Origin: Phoronis australis
Lineage: Eukaryota; Phoronida; Phoronidae
Direction: 5' to 3'
NCBI GenBank assembly: GCA_002633005.1
Contig: NMRA01000233.1
Coordinates: forward strand, 313,687-377,686
Length of the DNA stretch: 64,000 bases
Within the stretch, counting starts at the first letter, position 1. The number at the start of each line of letters is the position of its first letter. Both the position numbers and the translations under genes were made by a program. Under the pieces are notes generated by a model. The model was not told the origin of the DNA, searched no databases, and was given only the letters and a program-made list of their open reading frames with translations. Below are positions 13,401-24,800 of this stretch, one piece after another.

Positions 13401-16271
13401 AGCTGTGCTGTCTCAAGCCAGGTCAAGTCAGTGCTCACGCGCGGGGAAGCCTTGCTGACAGTTATTTATAAACATTTTTTAAGTTTTAATATTACATCTT
13501 CAAAGACTATTTATTAGAATCTAACTGGAATATTTGCTACGAAAGCGCAATTTCGTCAAGATCTCTTTATTGCCGAGACTCGTGCAGGATTATCTACTGG
13601 TGAGTTCTAATTCATCCGTTTCGTGTTTTAATTACATGAGCAAATAGGTTAACTTGAATTGTTTATTAATGACAGTGTTTTGAACTGACCACCTACACAA
13701 ATGTCAAACTAGCTATAGAACAAGTATGACATCAAGAGTGATTATGTGATTGTGTACAAATATAAAAGCAACTTCTTGCAACTGAAGACGTTTTGGTAAT
13801 CATAACTAAAAAAAAAATGATATAGTAGCTATTGAAATGGATATTTACCATCCTGTGCTCTCTTGCAAATTGTTCTCTTCAAGTACAAATACTAATATAG
13901 AAAGCACAAATGACATCTTGTATTTGGAAGACGAGTGAGTACCTTAGAAGTATCTATTCATCAAGCTGACGATCGATCTCGTCTATCGTACTTCTATGAC
14001 TTCTGCGGTATTCATTCACTCTCAGCGGTTAAATGTTCCGTGACAATTCTTTGCAATTAATAGTTAAACCCCGTCCTCTCTCAATGATTTATAAAGATGT
14101 CAATGATTCGAACAATCATCTTTCAGCACTGAAAATTCACCGCATGTAGAGAATTATATCCTGGCGGTGTTTGATGGGAAAAGCAAAAACCCATCTGTAT
14201 TTTTGCGATGTTACTTAATTCACAGTGTCGGGACTTTTTCAGAGCATTTGAGTAATGCGACCTTTTGATTTGCAAACATCTTAAAATTTCATTACAAAGC
14301 ATGATTTTACCTTGTTGAGCACGATTCACAATTGATGAAAAAATGTTGAATAATATTCAGCCAAACTGCCGTCACTGAATTGATATAAATAACAGTTACA
14401 GGGATTATCATTCCACTCCACTACGAGCTCAGATTCAACTCACTCGTTCGTATAATTTGCGAACATGAATTTCGCGTGTCATCTCATCTTTTCATGTTTT
14501 TATTTGCATTTTGTTTGGTTTGTTGTTAGATAACACTTGTTGTTCATCCGGGGTTGTTAGCACGTTGTAGAACTTAATTTGTACCGCTTTTGTCAACATA
14601 CTTCACTGTTGACGTGCTCGTATTACTCTTGATGATTCAAACGTGAAACGTAGTGCCCCAAATCGTGTAACTATTGTGGTAGGCTTTGTTATTATAGATC
14701 TTTTTGATAAAAGCTTCATCTTATTTTCAGCTACAAAGTGTCAGGACTATGACTACAAAAAACGCAAAATCGGAGAATTTTGGGTTACCGAGGTTGGCAA
14801 ATTCACGTGCACGCGTAACGGTGTGGTGAACGAGCGAGGTGCGTAAGGCCCCTGCTGTCCCTACCTCTCATCCTCTGTAACCCAAGGTTTGTACTGTACT
14901 AACGACACCTATACACTCGCTCACAAACTAATGGAGTAGACTCAATGTCGTCTGCGCACTCCTTGTCAGTTTCTGTTATTCCGCTGATTGGAACGCAGTT
15001 ACGGCGGCTATACTGCTCAAGCTCATCCAAATCAGTTTCCAAACTGTGTATTTGAGAGCCACTTTCTTGCTTCAGCTTGTCGAGTTGATTTTCAAGCGTG
15101 GTTATTTTTTGTCCTTTTCAGCCATCTTTTGATAGTATTTAAGCTCGAGTGCTTTATACATTTCAGGCAAACCAGCGTCAATTAAGGGCTTTATCATGTT
15201 TGCAAACAGTGACTGGACATCTGAGTCCATGATTGCCTCTTTAGTTCATCTTTTAATGACCGAGTCTTCTTGGTGACATTTTGTCCCTTCCCTTTCAGTA
15301 AGGCCTCCATTGTCAGTTGCTTCCGAGGTTTTTTGACGTCGAAGCTCGGGGTTCACTAGAGTTTCGGCTTGGTGTTCGTTTTCTGCCACTTGTCGGGGTC
15401 TGGTCGTTATTCCTAATCATGCGAGATGGATAACTGTCGGTTCTGTCTTCAAACTATATAAATTTCGTGATTATTAGACGGGAGAGTCCGCACAAGTCAG
15501 AAAACAAACCTTCCCGCCATGAGGGTCACGTGCCCAATAATTTACACCCAAATCAACCGATCTACATGACATTAACTTGATTGTAATCATTTAGATACTA
15601 AAATTATGCAATGTTCAGTAATGATCGACATTCAATATTACAGCGCTCACGTGCAGCCCAATCAGAAAGCAGACGGAAGTTCACTGTCTGAAAAATGCAC
15701 ATCAGTTGTCTGATCCGTCTTCTTGTCGTCCCCGTCCGAAATTATCACGCAGATCTGCCTTCTTACCGTGTTAATAGACATTCAAATGACGTATTTTGTG
15801 GTTCTCGCATGTGATTGGCCAGAATAGGCTGTTAGCACGTTAGCACTTATTTAATATATGTATGCTAATTTCTCGGCTTTTGGGACGCCGTGAGATCGAT
15901 ATACACGTTGTATGTTTTAAACTGTGTTAATTAAAATTTACTGTCTGCAAAATCACCAACGTTTCAATGTTGTTCTTAACCAATCTACCACCTTTGACGA
16001 GCACCTTTTAAGTCATAACGATATAGGGGTCTTACTACACTCTAATAAGCTTTGAAATCTTTAGATGACTATTGTCGATGTAATGAGAAACGGAATAGTC
16101 TTAAAACTTAAAATGACATATTTTACAGGTTGCCTAATTGAAGAAATTAATAAGTTTATACCCGGCGGAGCCAACCACGCGTATAACGACGGGAAACGCA
16201 AGTGGACGTGTCTGTGTAATGCATCCCACTACGGACTCTCATGCAAAGGAAAATGGGGAAACCACGTGTAA
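3361..16271 (+). CDS. Secreted protein with Thr/Ser-rich linker and fibronectin type I-like module (3' three exons)
   Basis: Three exons join in matching phase 1: 3361-3591, 14731-14838 and 16129-16271 (stop TAA 16269-16271). Each is bounded by AG...GT; the donors are GTATGT and GTGCGT and the second acceptor is TTATTTTCAG. Exon 1 encodes an acidic, Ser/Thr/Pro-rich linker (ending in TSTLTTTTKRPVGTK), suited to O-glycosylation. Exons 2 and 3 form one cysteine module with GEFWVTEVGKFTCTRNGVV, then GCLIEE, IPGG and WTCLCNASHYGLSCKG. The spacing (G-x-x-W...FxC...GC...G...WxC) resembles the fibronectin type I-like repeat of the nematode MIG-18 family; the tail also looks like the end of an EGF module. 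The protein is probably extracellular. The 5' exons, including a signal peptide, are missing from the model, and the acceptor at 3360 has a weak pyrimidine tract. Intron 1 (11.1 kb) contains a gypsy element on the other strand. Family assignment is an inference. Confidence 0.6.
4338..4420. repeat. Compound microsatellite (AT)n(GA)n
   Basis: An ATATAT run of about 25 bp passes directly into a GAGAGA run of about 46 bp. Confidence 0.97.
4421..5824. other. Intronic, no gene seen
   Basis: AT-rich DNA with no coding signal on either strand. Just upstream, at 4301-4335, lies the phrase CACTCAATGG...GAAACGGGATGTCCCAT, which recurs at 11548-11582. This points to an old dispersed repeat. Confidence 0.5.
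5825..5959. repeat. Near-perfect palindrome (foldback, MITE-like)
   Basis: The left arm starts ATAGGTTATCCCACATACAT at 5825 and the right arm ends with its reverse complement (ATGTATGTGGGATAACCTAT) at 5959. The arms of about 65 bp meet near 5892 (ATCTGGGAATGTCCCAGAT) with almost no loop and a handful of mismatches. Transcribed, it would form one long hairpin. It lies just beyond the 3' end of the minus-strand gypsy element. Confidence 0.85.
5989..11545 (-). mobile_element. Degraded Ty3/gypsy retrotransposon (gag to integrase), interrupted by a DNA element
   Basis: Read on the minus strand, the order is: gag capsid-like fragments (about 11545-11330) and a CCHC zinc knuckle (CYRCRSKNHLANSPEC, about 11150); a protease region with the ALVDT motif next to the insertion; the end of protease and the RT N-terminus (9020-8376); an RT core (8427-8101) in which the YxDD box reads NMDDI; RT connection and RNase H (8263-7450; FFDPACDIILSTDASGVGLG, IRTDHSALTAM); an HHCC finger (CQMKHKLREDF, CASCQD, about 7070-7010); an integrase core in another frame (7101-6754, AAIDYHSSFPFI); and the integrase C-terminus (6664-5989). 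Frameshifts and stops separate these blocks, so the copy is inactive. It lies in intron 1 of the gene at 3361-16271, in antisense. No LTRs were recognised; both ends look truncated. Confidence 0.92.
9133..10952. mobile_element. 1.82-kb terminal-inverted-repeat element inserted in the gypsy copy, TA flanks
   Basis: The ends are perfect inverted repeats of 23 bp, CCGTAAACGTTCGGGTTAACGCC at the left and its complement at the right. TA occurs on both sides (9131-9132 and 10953-10954) as a likely target duplication. Inside each end are five to seven copies of a GGTTAACCGCCCA / GGTTAAGCGCCCA motif, in the same orientation at both ends and spaced by CCCCGATTTTTGAAG-like text. The middle (9380-10700) has only short open frames (for example 9497-9760 minus and 10141-10386 plus) with no transposase pattern, so it looks non-autonomous. 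Removing the element and one TA leaves the host gypsy reading frame continuous. TA targeting would fit Tc1/mariner or another TA-using group; this is inference. Confidence 0.88.
11546..14730. other. Rest of intron 1 of the FN1-like gene; no coding signal
   Basis: AT-rich sequence without recognisable exons. It starts at the truncated gag end of the gypsy copy with the phrase GAAACGGGATGTCCCAT shared with 4318-4335, and contains one tRNA-like SINE head (13035-13105). Confidence 0.5.
13035..13105 (+). repeat. tRNA-like head of a degenerate SINE
   Basis: TTTAGCATCGCCCGCAGAGC resembles a pol III A box region, and about 40 bp later GGTTTGATTCC is one mismatch from the B box consensus GGTTCGANTCC, followed by GCGCTGGGA. 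The stems do not pair well enough for a working tRNA, so a tRNA-derived SINE remnant is more likely. Confidence 0.45.
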
Positions 16272-16359
16272 AAGTCACATGTCTTCATGACGACACGCCC
16301 CAACTCAAAGTCTCTACTGGTGGGATTGCTGTGTACAGAAATTAGTCCCAAGCGCGAAA

Positions 16360-17640
16360 TCAACGTGCGCTGAGGTAACGATAGTGCCAGTCTTGCATAA
16401 GTTATTTAATGCAATTTTTGATTCTGGGTATTATCCCCAGACTTGGTGTGACGCAATGCTTACTCCAGTACATAAACAAGGTAATATCAATGACGAACAT
16501 AACTATAGAGGTATTCCCCTTGTATCTGCTTTGGGAAAAATTTACTAAACTTTTAAATAATCGTCTTTATTACTGGGCTGAAAATAATGATAAATTTTTA
16601 AGAGACTCAAGCTGAGTTTAGAAAAGGCTACTCTACTATTGACCAAGTGTTTACATTTCAAGCTATGTGCCACAAGTATTTGAGTCGGCAGGGTAGGAGA
16701 TTTTACTGTACCTTTGTCAAGCAAATGAAGCTGCCTCTGCAATTTGTAAATTAAAGCGAAGATGTCGTGATCTGCCTCCGTAAATAGCCTTTCACTTGTT
16801 CGATAAAATAGTTTACCCCTCTCTGTGTTACGGCGCTGAGATATGGGACTTTAAGGAATATAGGCAATTCGAAAATGTACATATCAAGTTTTGTAAAAGC
16901 ATTTTAGAAGTAGGCAGTTTTTGTTCAAACTCGGCAATTATGGGAGAATGTGGTCGATTCCCATTGTTTACTAAATATTTTGTACCCTGTATAAAATACT
17001 GGTTCAAATTACTGGAGATGCCTAGTAATCGTGGGGTAAAAAGGCTGCATGTGATATGCTTTTTCAGTCAGACCTGATTAATTTGAAGATCTTCCTATAA
17101 TTGGACAAGTTTTGTAAGGAAACTTCTGTCTGTGTATGGTGTGGTAAAGCAAGCGTATTTCTTGACAGTTTTTTCTCAAGGTGTCAACGACTGTTATTTG
17201 CAAGGCTGGCAATCTGATATCGAATGTAACTCAAATTACTGTGTGAGGTATAAAACAGTGTATTGTCTTAAGAATTATTTAGAAACAGTTAGTATCCCAA
17301 GTGTTTTATCCAATCTCTGACTCGATTGCGATGTTCAAACATTCTTTACTAGTGGAAAGAGGTCGTCACACAAATATTCCATATAAATCAGGTTGTGTGA
17401 GTTATGTAATTCGGGATGTGTAGAGGACGAATACCACGTTGTGTTAGTTTGCAGTGCGTGCTAAGACTTTCTGGTTAAGTACTTATGTGATCGTTCTTGT
17501 CATTCTCCCACGACATATTAATTTGAATCTCTCATTAGAACTCCGGATATCCTACTTATAAAATTCGTCCATCATGCTCTCAAGCGTCACAATTCATTGT
17601 CCAGTTTAAAACGTGGCGCCTGACAATGTTCTGTCTTGTA
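16360..17640 (+). mobile_element. Decayed LINE, 3' half of reverse transcriptase and C-terminal domain
   Basis: In shifting frames the plus strand reads a non-LTR reverse transcriptase: YYPQTWCDAMLTPVHKQGN and NYRGIPLVSALGK (16425-16540), then FTKLLNNRLYYWAENNDKF and AEFRKGYSTIDQVFTFQAM (16545-16680). The catalytic part with YADD is deleted between about 16730 and 16780. The text resumes with LFDKIVYPSLCYGAEIWDF (from 16797) and a C-terminal cysteine motif (RLCELCNSGCVEDEYHVVL, about 17385-17440). Stops and frameshifts are frequent. An ATT-rich run near 17905 may be a tail. It starts about 90 bp after the stop codon of the upstream gene. Confidence 0.85.
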
Positions 17641-19045
17641 CATGATATACTTTGGGCCTATGACCATGTGTATATAATTCAATAAATCATTATATAATTA
17701 TGTGTTCGTCTATTGTTTATGTGTTGTTTTACTTCAAAATGAACTAATACCTCTGAATTCAAACGAGATTCCCCAAGAGAGAAAGAAGGAGAATAAATGC
17801 TTGAATTTTATCATCTGGCTGGTGAATCCAGCTAAGAGTATGGCACATGGTCGTTATGATGTCGTAGCTGAAATGAAGGGTGCGATTTAGTGTCGATGTT
17901 TATTTAAAATTATTATTATTATTTGAAATTAATTATACTTATTACATTGTTTATGTTGTAAATATTTTAATTTTAATTATTAATTTGCCGGCATTATAAC
18001 AATACGAAAGATGTTAAAACGCTATTTATATCATTGGGTTAAAACATCCCATCCGCTTTACATGGGATCTGTGGGTGGCGCTGAACGTCTGGCCAATAAA
18101 CACCACCTTCTGGCAGGTTAGTGAATTTCAATATGGCGCAGCAATAGCCTACATACGGGTTACGATTTTCTCGCTACATCTACAAATTGCCATTCATTGC
18201 CTTATGTTTTAGCCTCATTTTTTCAGGCACCTATTATAACGATTATGTCTTCAACAAGGCGTTCAAATGCCATAGTTCGCGAACGTCAGTGTGATGAGGA
18301 ACATGCAAAACTGTTCGCTCGAACTCCTGACGGCTGAAAGTAAGCCAAACGCCGGTGACGTGATCACCGACGATGTACTCTGCACACTGATGCGATTTTT
18401 GCTTCGTGCAATGTTTTCACGTCGCCATGATTTTAAAAACGCTCGTTATATCTGGTGTTCTTCATGGTTTTGGGTTATGTCGTTAACCCGAGCGTGCGCA
18501 GACTGGTCTCCTGTGACTGACTTCTGTGTTGGCACAGTTTCCGATGATGTACTGACGCGGATCGGCTCGCGCCATGCCAATCGTTTGTCGTGTGAAAGCA
18601 ACTTTACAGAATATAAGAAATGAACAACATATACTCCCCTCATATAGCTACAGATTCATTTCCTTTCGTGAACTTTAACTTGTCATTAACAGATTATTCT
18701 TCGTGATCTCTCCGCTCCTGGTCAAGTTTTTGTTTTCCCTTGAGGAGTCATCATGGACTTGTGCAAAACTCTGAGCTACGCCAACCTTTTCATAAGATAG
18801 TCAAGCACTCAGTGCTATACATTTCACCAAATACGTAGAGTGCATGGCGTGAAATAAGGCCCACCTGGAGAGCACTGCGCAGACCAAGCTTCTTTCGAGA
18901 AAATCGAGATCTGGCAAGACCTCGCAAAATCACGCGAATGAAAAGCCTGCGTATGGCAAATATGCTTTGAAGTTAATAGGCTACCCTAGAAAAATGGCGG
19001 CCGCTGAAGTGATTGGTGATAACGTATGCTTTTGATGACATTTCA
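17641..19045. other. No gene recognised
   Basis: The longest frame (18291-18623, plus, 110 codons) shows no known motif, no splice context and no similarity that I can recognise. Otherwise AT-rich spacer. Confidence 0.45.
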
Positions 19046-19220
19046 TGTGTGCATCCGGCGGGGGGCTCGGGGCCCCAAATCCCAACCCCCATTTGGCGAA
19101 GTGGTTAAAAGGTCAGCCTCAGAGAAACATAAGGTCCGAAAAAGTACCCCGTTTTTTATTAAAAGGCCCACATTCTCAAAAATTCGAGCCCCCTATTTTA
19201 GGCTTGGTGCGTGCATGCAT
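19046..19220 (+). repeat. Dispersed MITE-like repeat, family A, copy 1
   Basis: Shares ordered blocks with the copies at 31.0, 40.4 and 58.4 kb: CCATTTGGCGAAGTGG, GGTCAGCCTCAGAGAAACA, AAAAGGCCCACATTCTC and ATTCGAGCCCCCTATTTTAG. Ends are degenerate here. Confidence 0.8.
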
Positions 19221-20918
19221 TTTAATTACTTTTTCACATCGCCAAGATCCAACCAGGAAAAACAAAATATAGGAAGATTTGTTTGAAAATGATGCCATGT
19301 CACTGCACAAACCAACACTGGCATTTAACAAATACGGAAACATAGACCTTAAAAATATCGCCATTTTATACGTTTTCTGTGCAAGGGAGGGTAGTCGAGA
19401 AAGGTGTACGTTAAAGTGACAATTGTGGCAGTAAATGTTGCCTTACTGTAAGTGAGGGCATATCCATGTGTCTACCCGCCATTTTGAAGTCTGCAGCTCT
19501 TCCGCTTGATATTTTTAACAGGGTGACAAGTTTGAAGTCGCCGAAACTTTCACCTACAAAAATATTTCTACACATGATAGGCTTATGATCAAAATCTTCT
19601 TCCTCCCATCGCCAAGCAATGAAAACACTACAACTGTTGAGAATGCGATTCATTGCACAAGGTTGTGTTGTCGGGTCATTGGCATGTTCACTCAGATGTC
19701 AACGTTGAACCAGTTTATTCCCGGCAGGGATTTTGTTCAGCTGACGAATTTGAGTATGAGCGAATTGGAGCTGGTGGCACTGAGGAATCTAGAGACGAGA
19801 TCATTTGGCAGTGTATAATTGGTTGCTGCTGGAGATCGTGCTGCCTGCATAACACGACCCGTTGGTACCTGGAATGAGAGACTTTTGGGATTGATCACGT
19901 GGGACCGACTCATATCGCCACTAGCTGAACCAGAAGATGCTTTGTTTTGGCAGCGGGTGGCATAGGGGAACAGTTTGACTTCGTGAAAAGACCTTTTCAC
20001 AGTGTATGCGATTACACAGAATGTGTTTTAAACCGAAGTTATAAATTGCTAGGAAATTTATTTCCAACCACCGTTGCCACCAAAATCTATTATATTCAAA
20101 GTAAGACACACAAAATACTCATCTGAATAACACAATGCCGTAGGAGCAGACACTTTCGAACGCCGAATCGCGTGTAAGTTTCCCATTGGATGTTGCCGTC
20201 AGTTTTTGAGGGAGACAACTCCACTGCTTTACAACAGTCCAATCAAAGATAGAGTGATGCCATCAAATACTAACCTTGCACGTTTATGTTCTTTGGGAGA
20301 TGGCACTGATTCTACCAATCAGAAGCAAAACTTTAAGTTTTCATGTGAGTCCCTGGGGGATCCCTGCTAAAAATTCACGTCCAGGCTGAAACCAAAAATC
20401 GCTCCCGTATTGCCATTAACAAGCAATTGCCAAATTAATATACTTCTGTATTAAAACAATATTTTAGAGAACTGATTTCATAAGTCTCCGTAAGTCTTCG
20501 ACAAAGCAAGGAGTGCGCCACAGAGAAATCGATATTTCTTAAAATAAAATGCCTAAAGATATCATGTTTCATCATTTAGGTTTTTAACCCCTGTTGGCAG
20601 GCTTTTTTAATATTTAGGAACTTCTCAAGCCCAACTTTTTATTAAAGTGTGTACAGGTATGCACTAATGCCCTATTGACTCTTGAAGTAAGGTGAAAAGA
20701 CAATCTTTCTTTCGAGGCGAGGGCTGACATGTCTCCGACCACCTTTAGCTATGCTAATTGTGCCAACGAGTATGCCTATTTTTACACAGTTCAGTAACGC
20801 TCTATAAAAAATGAATCATCGGGAACTTTAAAGCCGCATTTTGCCCTGTATAGCTGGCTAAAAACCAAAATCGAGGCCTTGTGCTCTCACAAATTCGACC
20901 ACATAACATTCCTTATTG
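19221..20918. other. No gene recognised
   Basis: Spacer with short open frames on both strands that overlap each other and show no conserved motif. Confidence 0.4.
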
Positions 20919-21158
20919 CAGTGGCAGATCTACGATTTCAGTAAGGGGGGGGGGGTTAGGATTCGAAAGAATCCGAGGCGCGTAGCGCCGAGGAAAAGGA
21001 AGGTCGCGAGAGGGTTTCCCTCCTCCCGTGTAAGATTTTTTGGGATTTTTAGTAGCTAATTTCGTTTTTCTGGCGATTTTTTCCAGTTTTTATTTTTGAT
21101 CCTGTCCCGAGGGGGGGGGGGGTTAAACCCCCTGAACCCCCCTGTAGATCCGCCTCTG
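20919..21158. mobile_element. 240-bp MITE with terminal inverted repeats and a 5-bp target duplication
   Basis: Begins CAGTGGCAGATCTACGA and ends CTGTAGATCCGCCTCTG, which are inverted repeats with few mismatches. TATTG flanks both sides (20914-20918 and 21159-21163). Inside are two G-runs of about a dozen bases and no open frame. The CAGTGGCGGATC-like end resembles hAT-derived MITEs, but hAT elements normally make 8-bp duplications, so the superfamily is left open. Confidence 0.8.
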
Positions 21159-21829
21159 TATTGTGACAGGGTTCGAGCACCAACGACTCGTGCTTCAAAA
21201 TTTATTGGGATTGGGCAACCTTAAAATTGCGAATTCGAAAAGGGCTCATGTCCACATTGACTGTGATTTGAGTTGCCGATTCACGATGCAACAATTAAGA
21301 TCCGATAAGTGTGGTGATATTTTTTAGACGGACGAAATCAAGGATACAAGGTGATATAAACCAAGATATTTTTGAATGAACGGGTCCCTAGACAAAAACG
21401 TAAGGGGGCGAAATTACTCCGATCGACAACACTGCTGTCACTCGCATAGGGCGGCACACGTATAGACACACATACGGCCGACGGGAATTCGGAGGCGGGA
21501 TTTCAGACAATGCATTGCCTTCGAGGATATTGTTGACCTAATTTAGCGGAAACGATGTTTACCAACCTCGTGCAATCAACGTACCAGGAGGCACATTGAC
21601 CTTTTCGGCGTATGTCATAATCTAAGAATCTAACAGACTGCATCACTCTGAATAGCAATGGTGACATACTAGCAAATCTGATAACAGACTGCATTCCCAT
21701 GACCCTAACAACTCAGTTCTACGGAGACATATTCTGAAGACGTCGAGCCTGTGTGCAGCATTCGGGGTGACAGACTGTGACCTAGTTGCTATTTAGCAAT
21801 CTGTATAGTATCGACATTTCCCCAAAATA
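21159..21829. other. Upstream region of the 2OG oxygenase gene
   Basis: No exon seen. It should contain the promoter and 5' UTR of the gene starting at 21830. I could not pick out a TATA box or initiator with confidence. Confidence 0.4.
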
Positions 21830-24800
21830 ATGGAACTACCAGTTGTCGATCTGTCGCGCTATAGTCTGGATGTCAAAGAAGAGTCGGTCTCGGACGAAGA
21901 TCTGACAAGACTGGCTCAAGAGCTCTGCGAAGCCCTCTCCACAATCGGGTTTGTGTATATCAAAGGTCACGGAATCCCGGAGTCACAGGTACGCCAGATA
22001 AGTAACATATCGTGTCAAACAAATTACCTGCTTTTTCCTGTCTGTCGACAGCTCGCGCGGTACTGCTGCCACCGGCTGGGAACACAGGGATCGCTTTCGT
22101 TGGTATTTTTTATTAAACTCAACGCTCATGACTGTCACTAATAATAACTTTAGTCTCAGGCTGTGACGCAGTGTTTTTGGCGAGTGTATAACCTTACTGC
22201 ACTTAGTCACGAACTACGGTGGTTCGATGAGTCCTAAAAACGATCGGTGTGGTTGTATTTGACTGGTGAGGGCGGGGTATTAAAGTACGTTGCCGAAAAC
22301 ATGTGGTATAGGAGACACAAATATTGAACACCACATCATTGCTACGGAAGCCAACGCAGAGCGTGTTACGACGTTGTGTATTGATGGTCTGTTTCCACGT
22401 ACGGAACGCATAGCGCGATGCGGAATCCTTATTGCGTTTATGCTATAACAAGAAAACAAAGAGACGTTTCCATTTACCACAATGCGTGTTCCGCCGAGGC
22501 CAAAACGGATTATATAGCCTACCCGGCGGAAGCGAGACCATGACGTATAGTAAACGAGTCAGCTCACCCTGAACCGGCTGCAAAAACATTTGGAAATCAA
22601 CGACATTCCACGAGTTCGCTAAAAATATTTCGGCAAAGAGACAATTCACGTGAAGAAGTGATGCCCACTTATCAAAGGCAGAAATGGTCGCTTGACATTG
22701 CTTTTGGTTCCAGATATATTGTCATGTGTTTTTTTTCGTGTTTTTGTAAATGGGATTGTACAGCGATTAAATTGCTAAAAACGGAGGGGTGGGGTTCTGT
22801 TTATGACGTCGGTGATGGGGTTTCCTAATTGAAACTGTCGAGAAAAACTGACACTACAGAAGTAATTTAACTAGTCACATGGAAACATGAAAATGCCCTG
22901 GTTTTCGCGATTGATATATTCCATCATTCACTTATGGAAACAGGGTTTTATTGTTTCGTAACAAGGGTGTGGATGCGAATCACCACTGATGTGGACCCTG
23001 GGAGTTTGGTCCCCTGGTGTGGAGTTTGGTCCCCTGGTTTGGAGTTTGGTCATCGTATATTGATCATTTTCGGCGAGTGGAGTTCTGGGCGCCTCACTGT
23101 ACGAAATTTGTGTTTGCTGGTCTGGGACTGGGGTTTGAGACTTGGAGGTTTGTACATGGAATCGTTTCCACACCCCGAATACTTACGGTCGTAAATGAAG
23201 CTTGCCCATTCAAAATTTGGGTTCACGACCCTGGTTCGAGAACTACCGGCGAGCTCTTTCAACAGGACATCCTACACAATTTTTCGCATTTTGAGTACAC
23301 AGAAGCATGTCTTGTTTGACTCAGTTTTATTTCTAATTATGGTGTGCGAAATTTGTAAAGTTGACTGAAACGAAACTCAAGTTTTTCATTTACAGACATT
23401 TTTGAGGAGTTAGATAATTTTAATATGTTGTTTAAATACTCCGCCGCACAACAGTTGTAATTTGACGGCGTCATGATCCCAACAATTATATAAACGAGAG
23501 CGCTCGGAGGAGCGACACTTGGCGAAATTAATCGAAAAGACGACGATGGGGAGGACGACGACGATCATGACGATGAAGGCGGCAATTATGAACAACATGA
23601 TAACATTCATGTGACTACAATTATATAAAAAACGCAAGAAATGATCCAACTGAATTAAATCCACATAAAACTGCAGAACACTGTCCACTAGCTACGCCGT
23701 TTAGTATCTACACGTAGGCGTATTTCTTCGTGTCGTATTTTCACGTCTTCACATGGCCTAATGTACACACGGTTTATTATACGTCCACATAAATATATGT
23801 GGGGGCAGATTGCCGTCATCTCTGTCTGGGCGTCCGTCGTCCGGTGTCCGTAGCTGTATGTCCTAAACGCCTCACAAGATCTTGATGAGATCTGGCAGAT
23901 GTGTTCCTATGACGCTGACGACGGATGACGACGAATTTCTGACGGATCCGACTACCGTTGTGCACCCTAGTGGCAATTTGTTTTTTTTTACGTTTACCTC
24001 TGTGTATTCAAAGGTCTTCAACGGATTTTCATGAAATTTGGCACATATGCATCAATTGGTGAGATGACATTATCCTCCCGTTTTCAGATGGATTAGAGAA
24101 ATTTTGCGCCACCTAGTGACCATTTTTACTGTTTTCGAGTCTGTTTTTTAGCGTCCGCTCCTCTATCAACCAAACCACTCGAAGGATGATTGTGAAATTA
24201 GCATACGTGTTCTTAGTGTGAAGAGGACGGTTGACGCTCATTTTCCGATGACTTCGACTGCTGTGGCGCCTCCCAGTGACATTTTTTGCGCCAATATCTG
24301 CATCTCCTAAACCCACTGCAGGATCTTTATTAAATTTAGCAACTGTATTTATATGAAGTTGACAACGGAGGACGACGACTTTCATACGGATCCGACGAAC
24401 AGTGTGCCCCCTTGTGGGAATATAATTCTATCCGTTTTCCTCTGTTTTTCAGAAGTTCCTCGACAGATTGTTATGAAATTTAATAAATATCATTCTAATA
24501 AAGAAAAGATGACATGTTTGGAAAAACCGACTCTTCATCATTGCTTGAGGTCAAGGGACTATGCCGTCGTTACCCGAAGTCATTGTGAGGCCAGTTTTGT
24601 AGGGGCAACGTTTCGGTATTTATTGAAGATTCGTTGTTAGAGACAACGTTTATTTATTCTCTGTTAGAAGTTGAAGTTGATGCAACTTAGACCAGAATAA
24701 TTAATTATACACGAAGTGGGCCTTTTGTAGATTATATCTCGTGTTTTAGTTTCAAGGCTGTGGTGCACTGGTAGTTCTTGTCATGCCGACAGGAGGCTCT

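Noticed and set aside
22928-23319. Overlapping frames on both strands in a GC-richer patch with short GTTTGGTCCCCTGG repeats
   Set aside because: Lies in intron 1 of the oxygenase gene; no domain pattern, and the open frames stem from a short tandem repeat.
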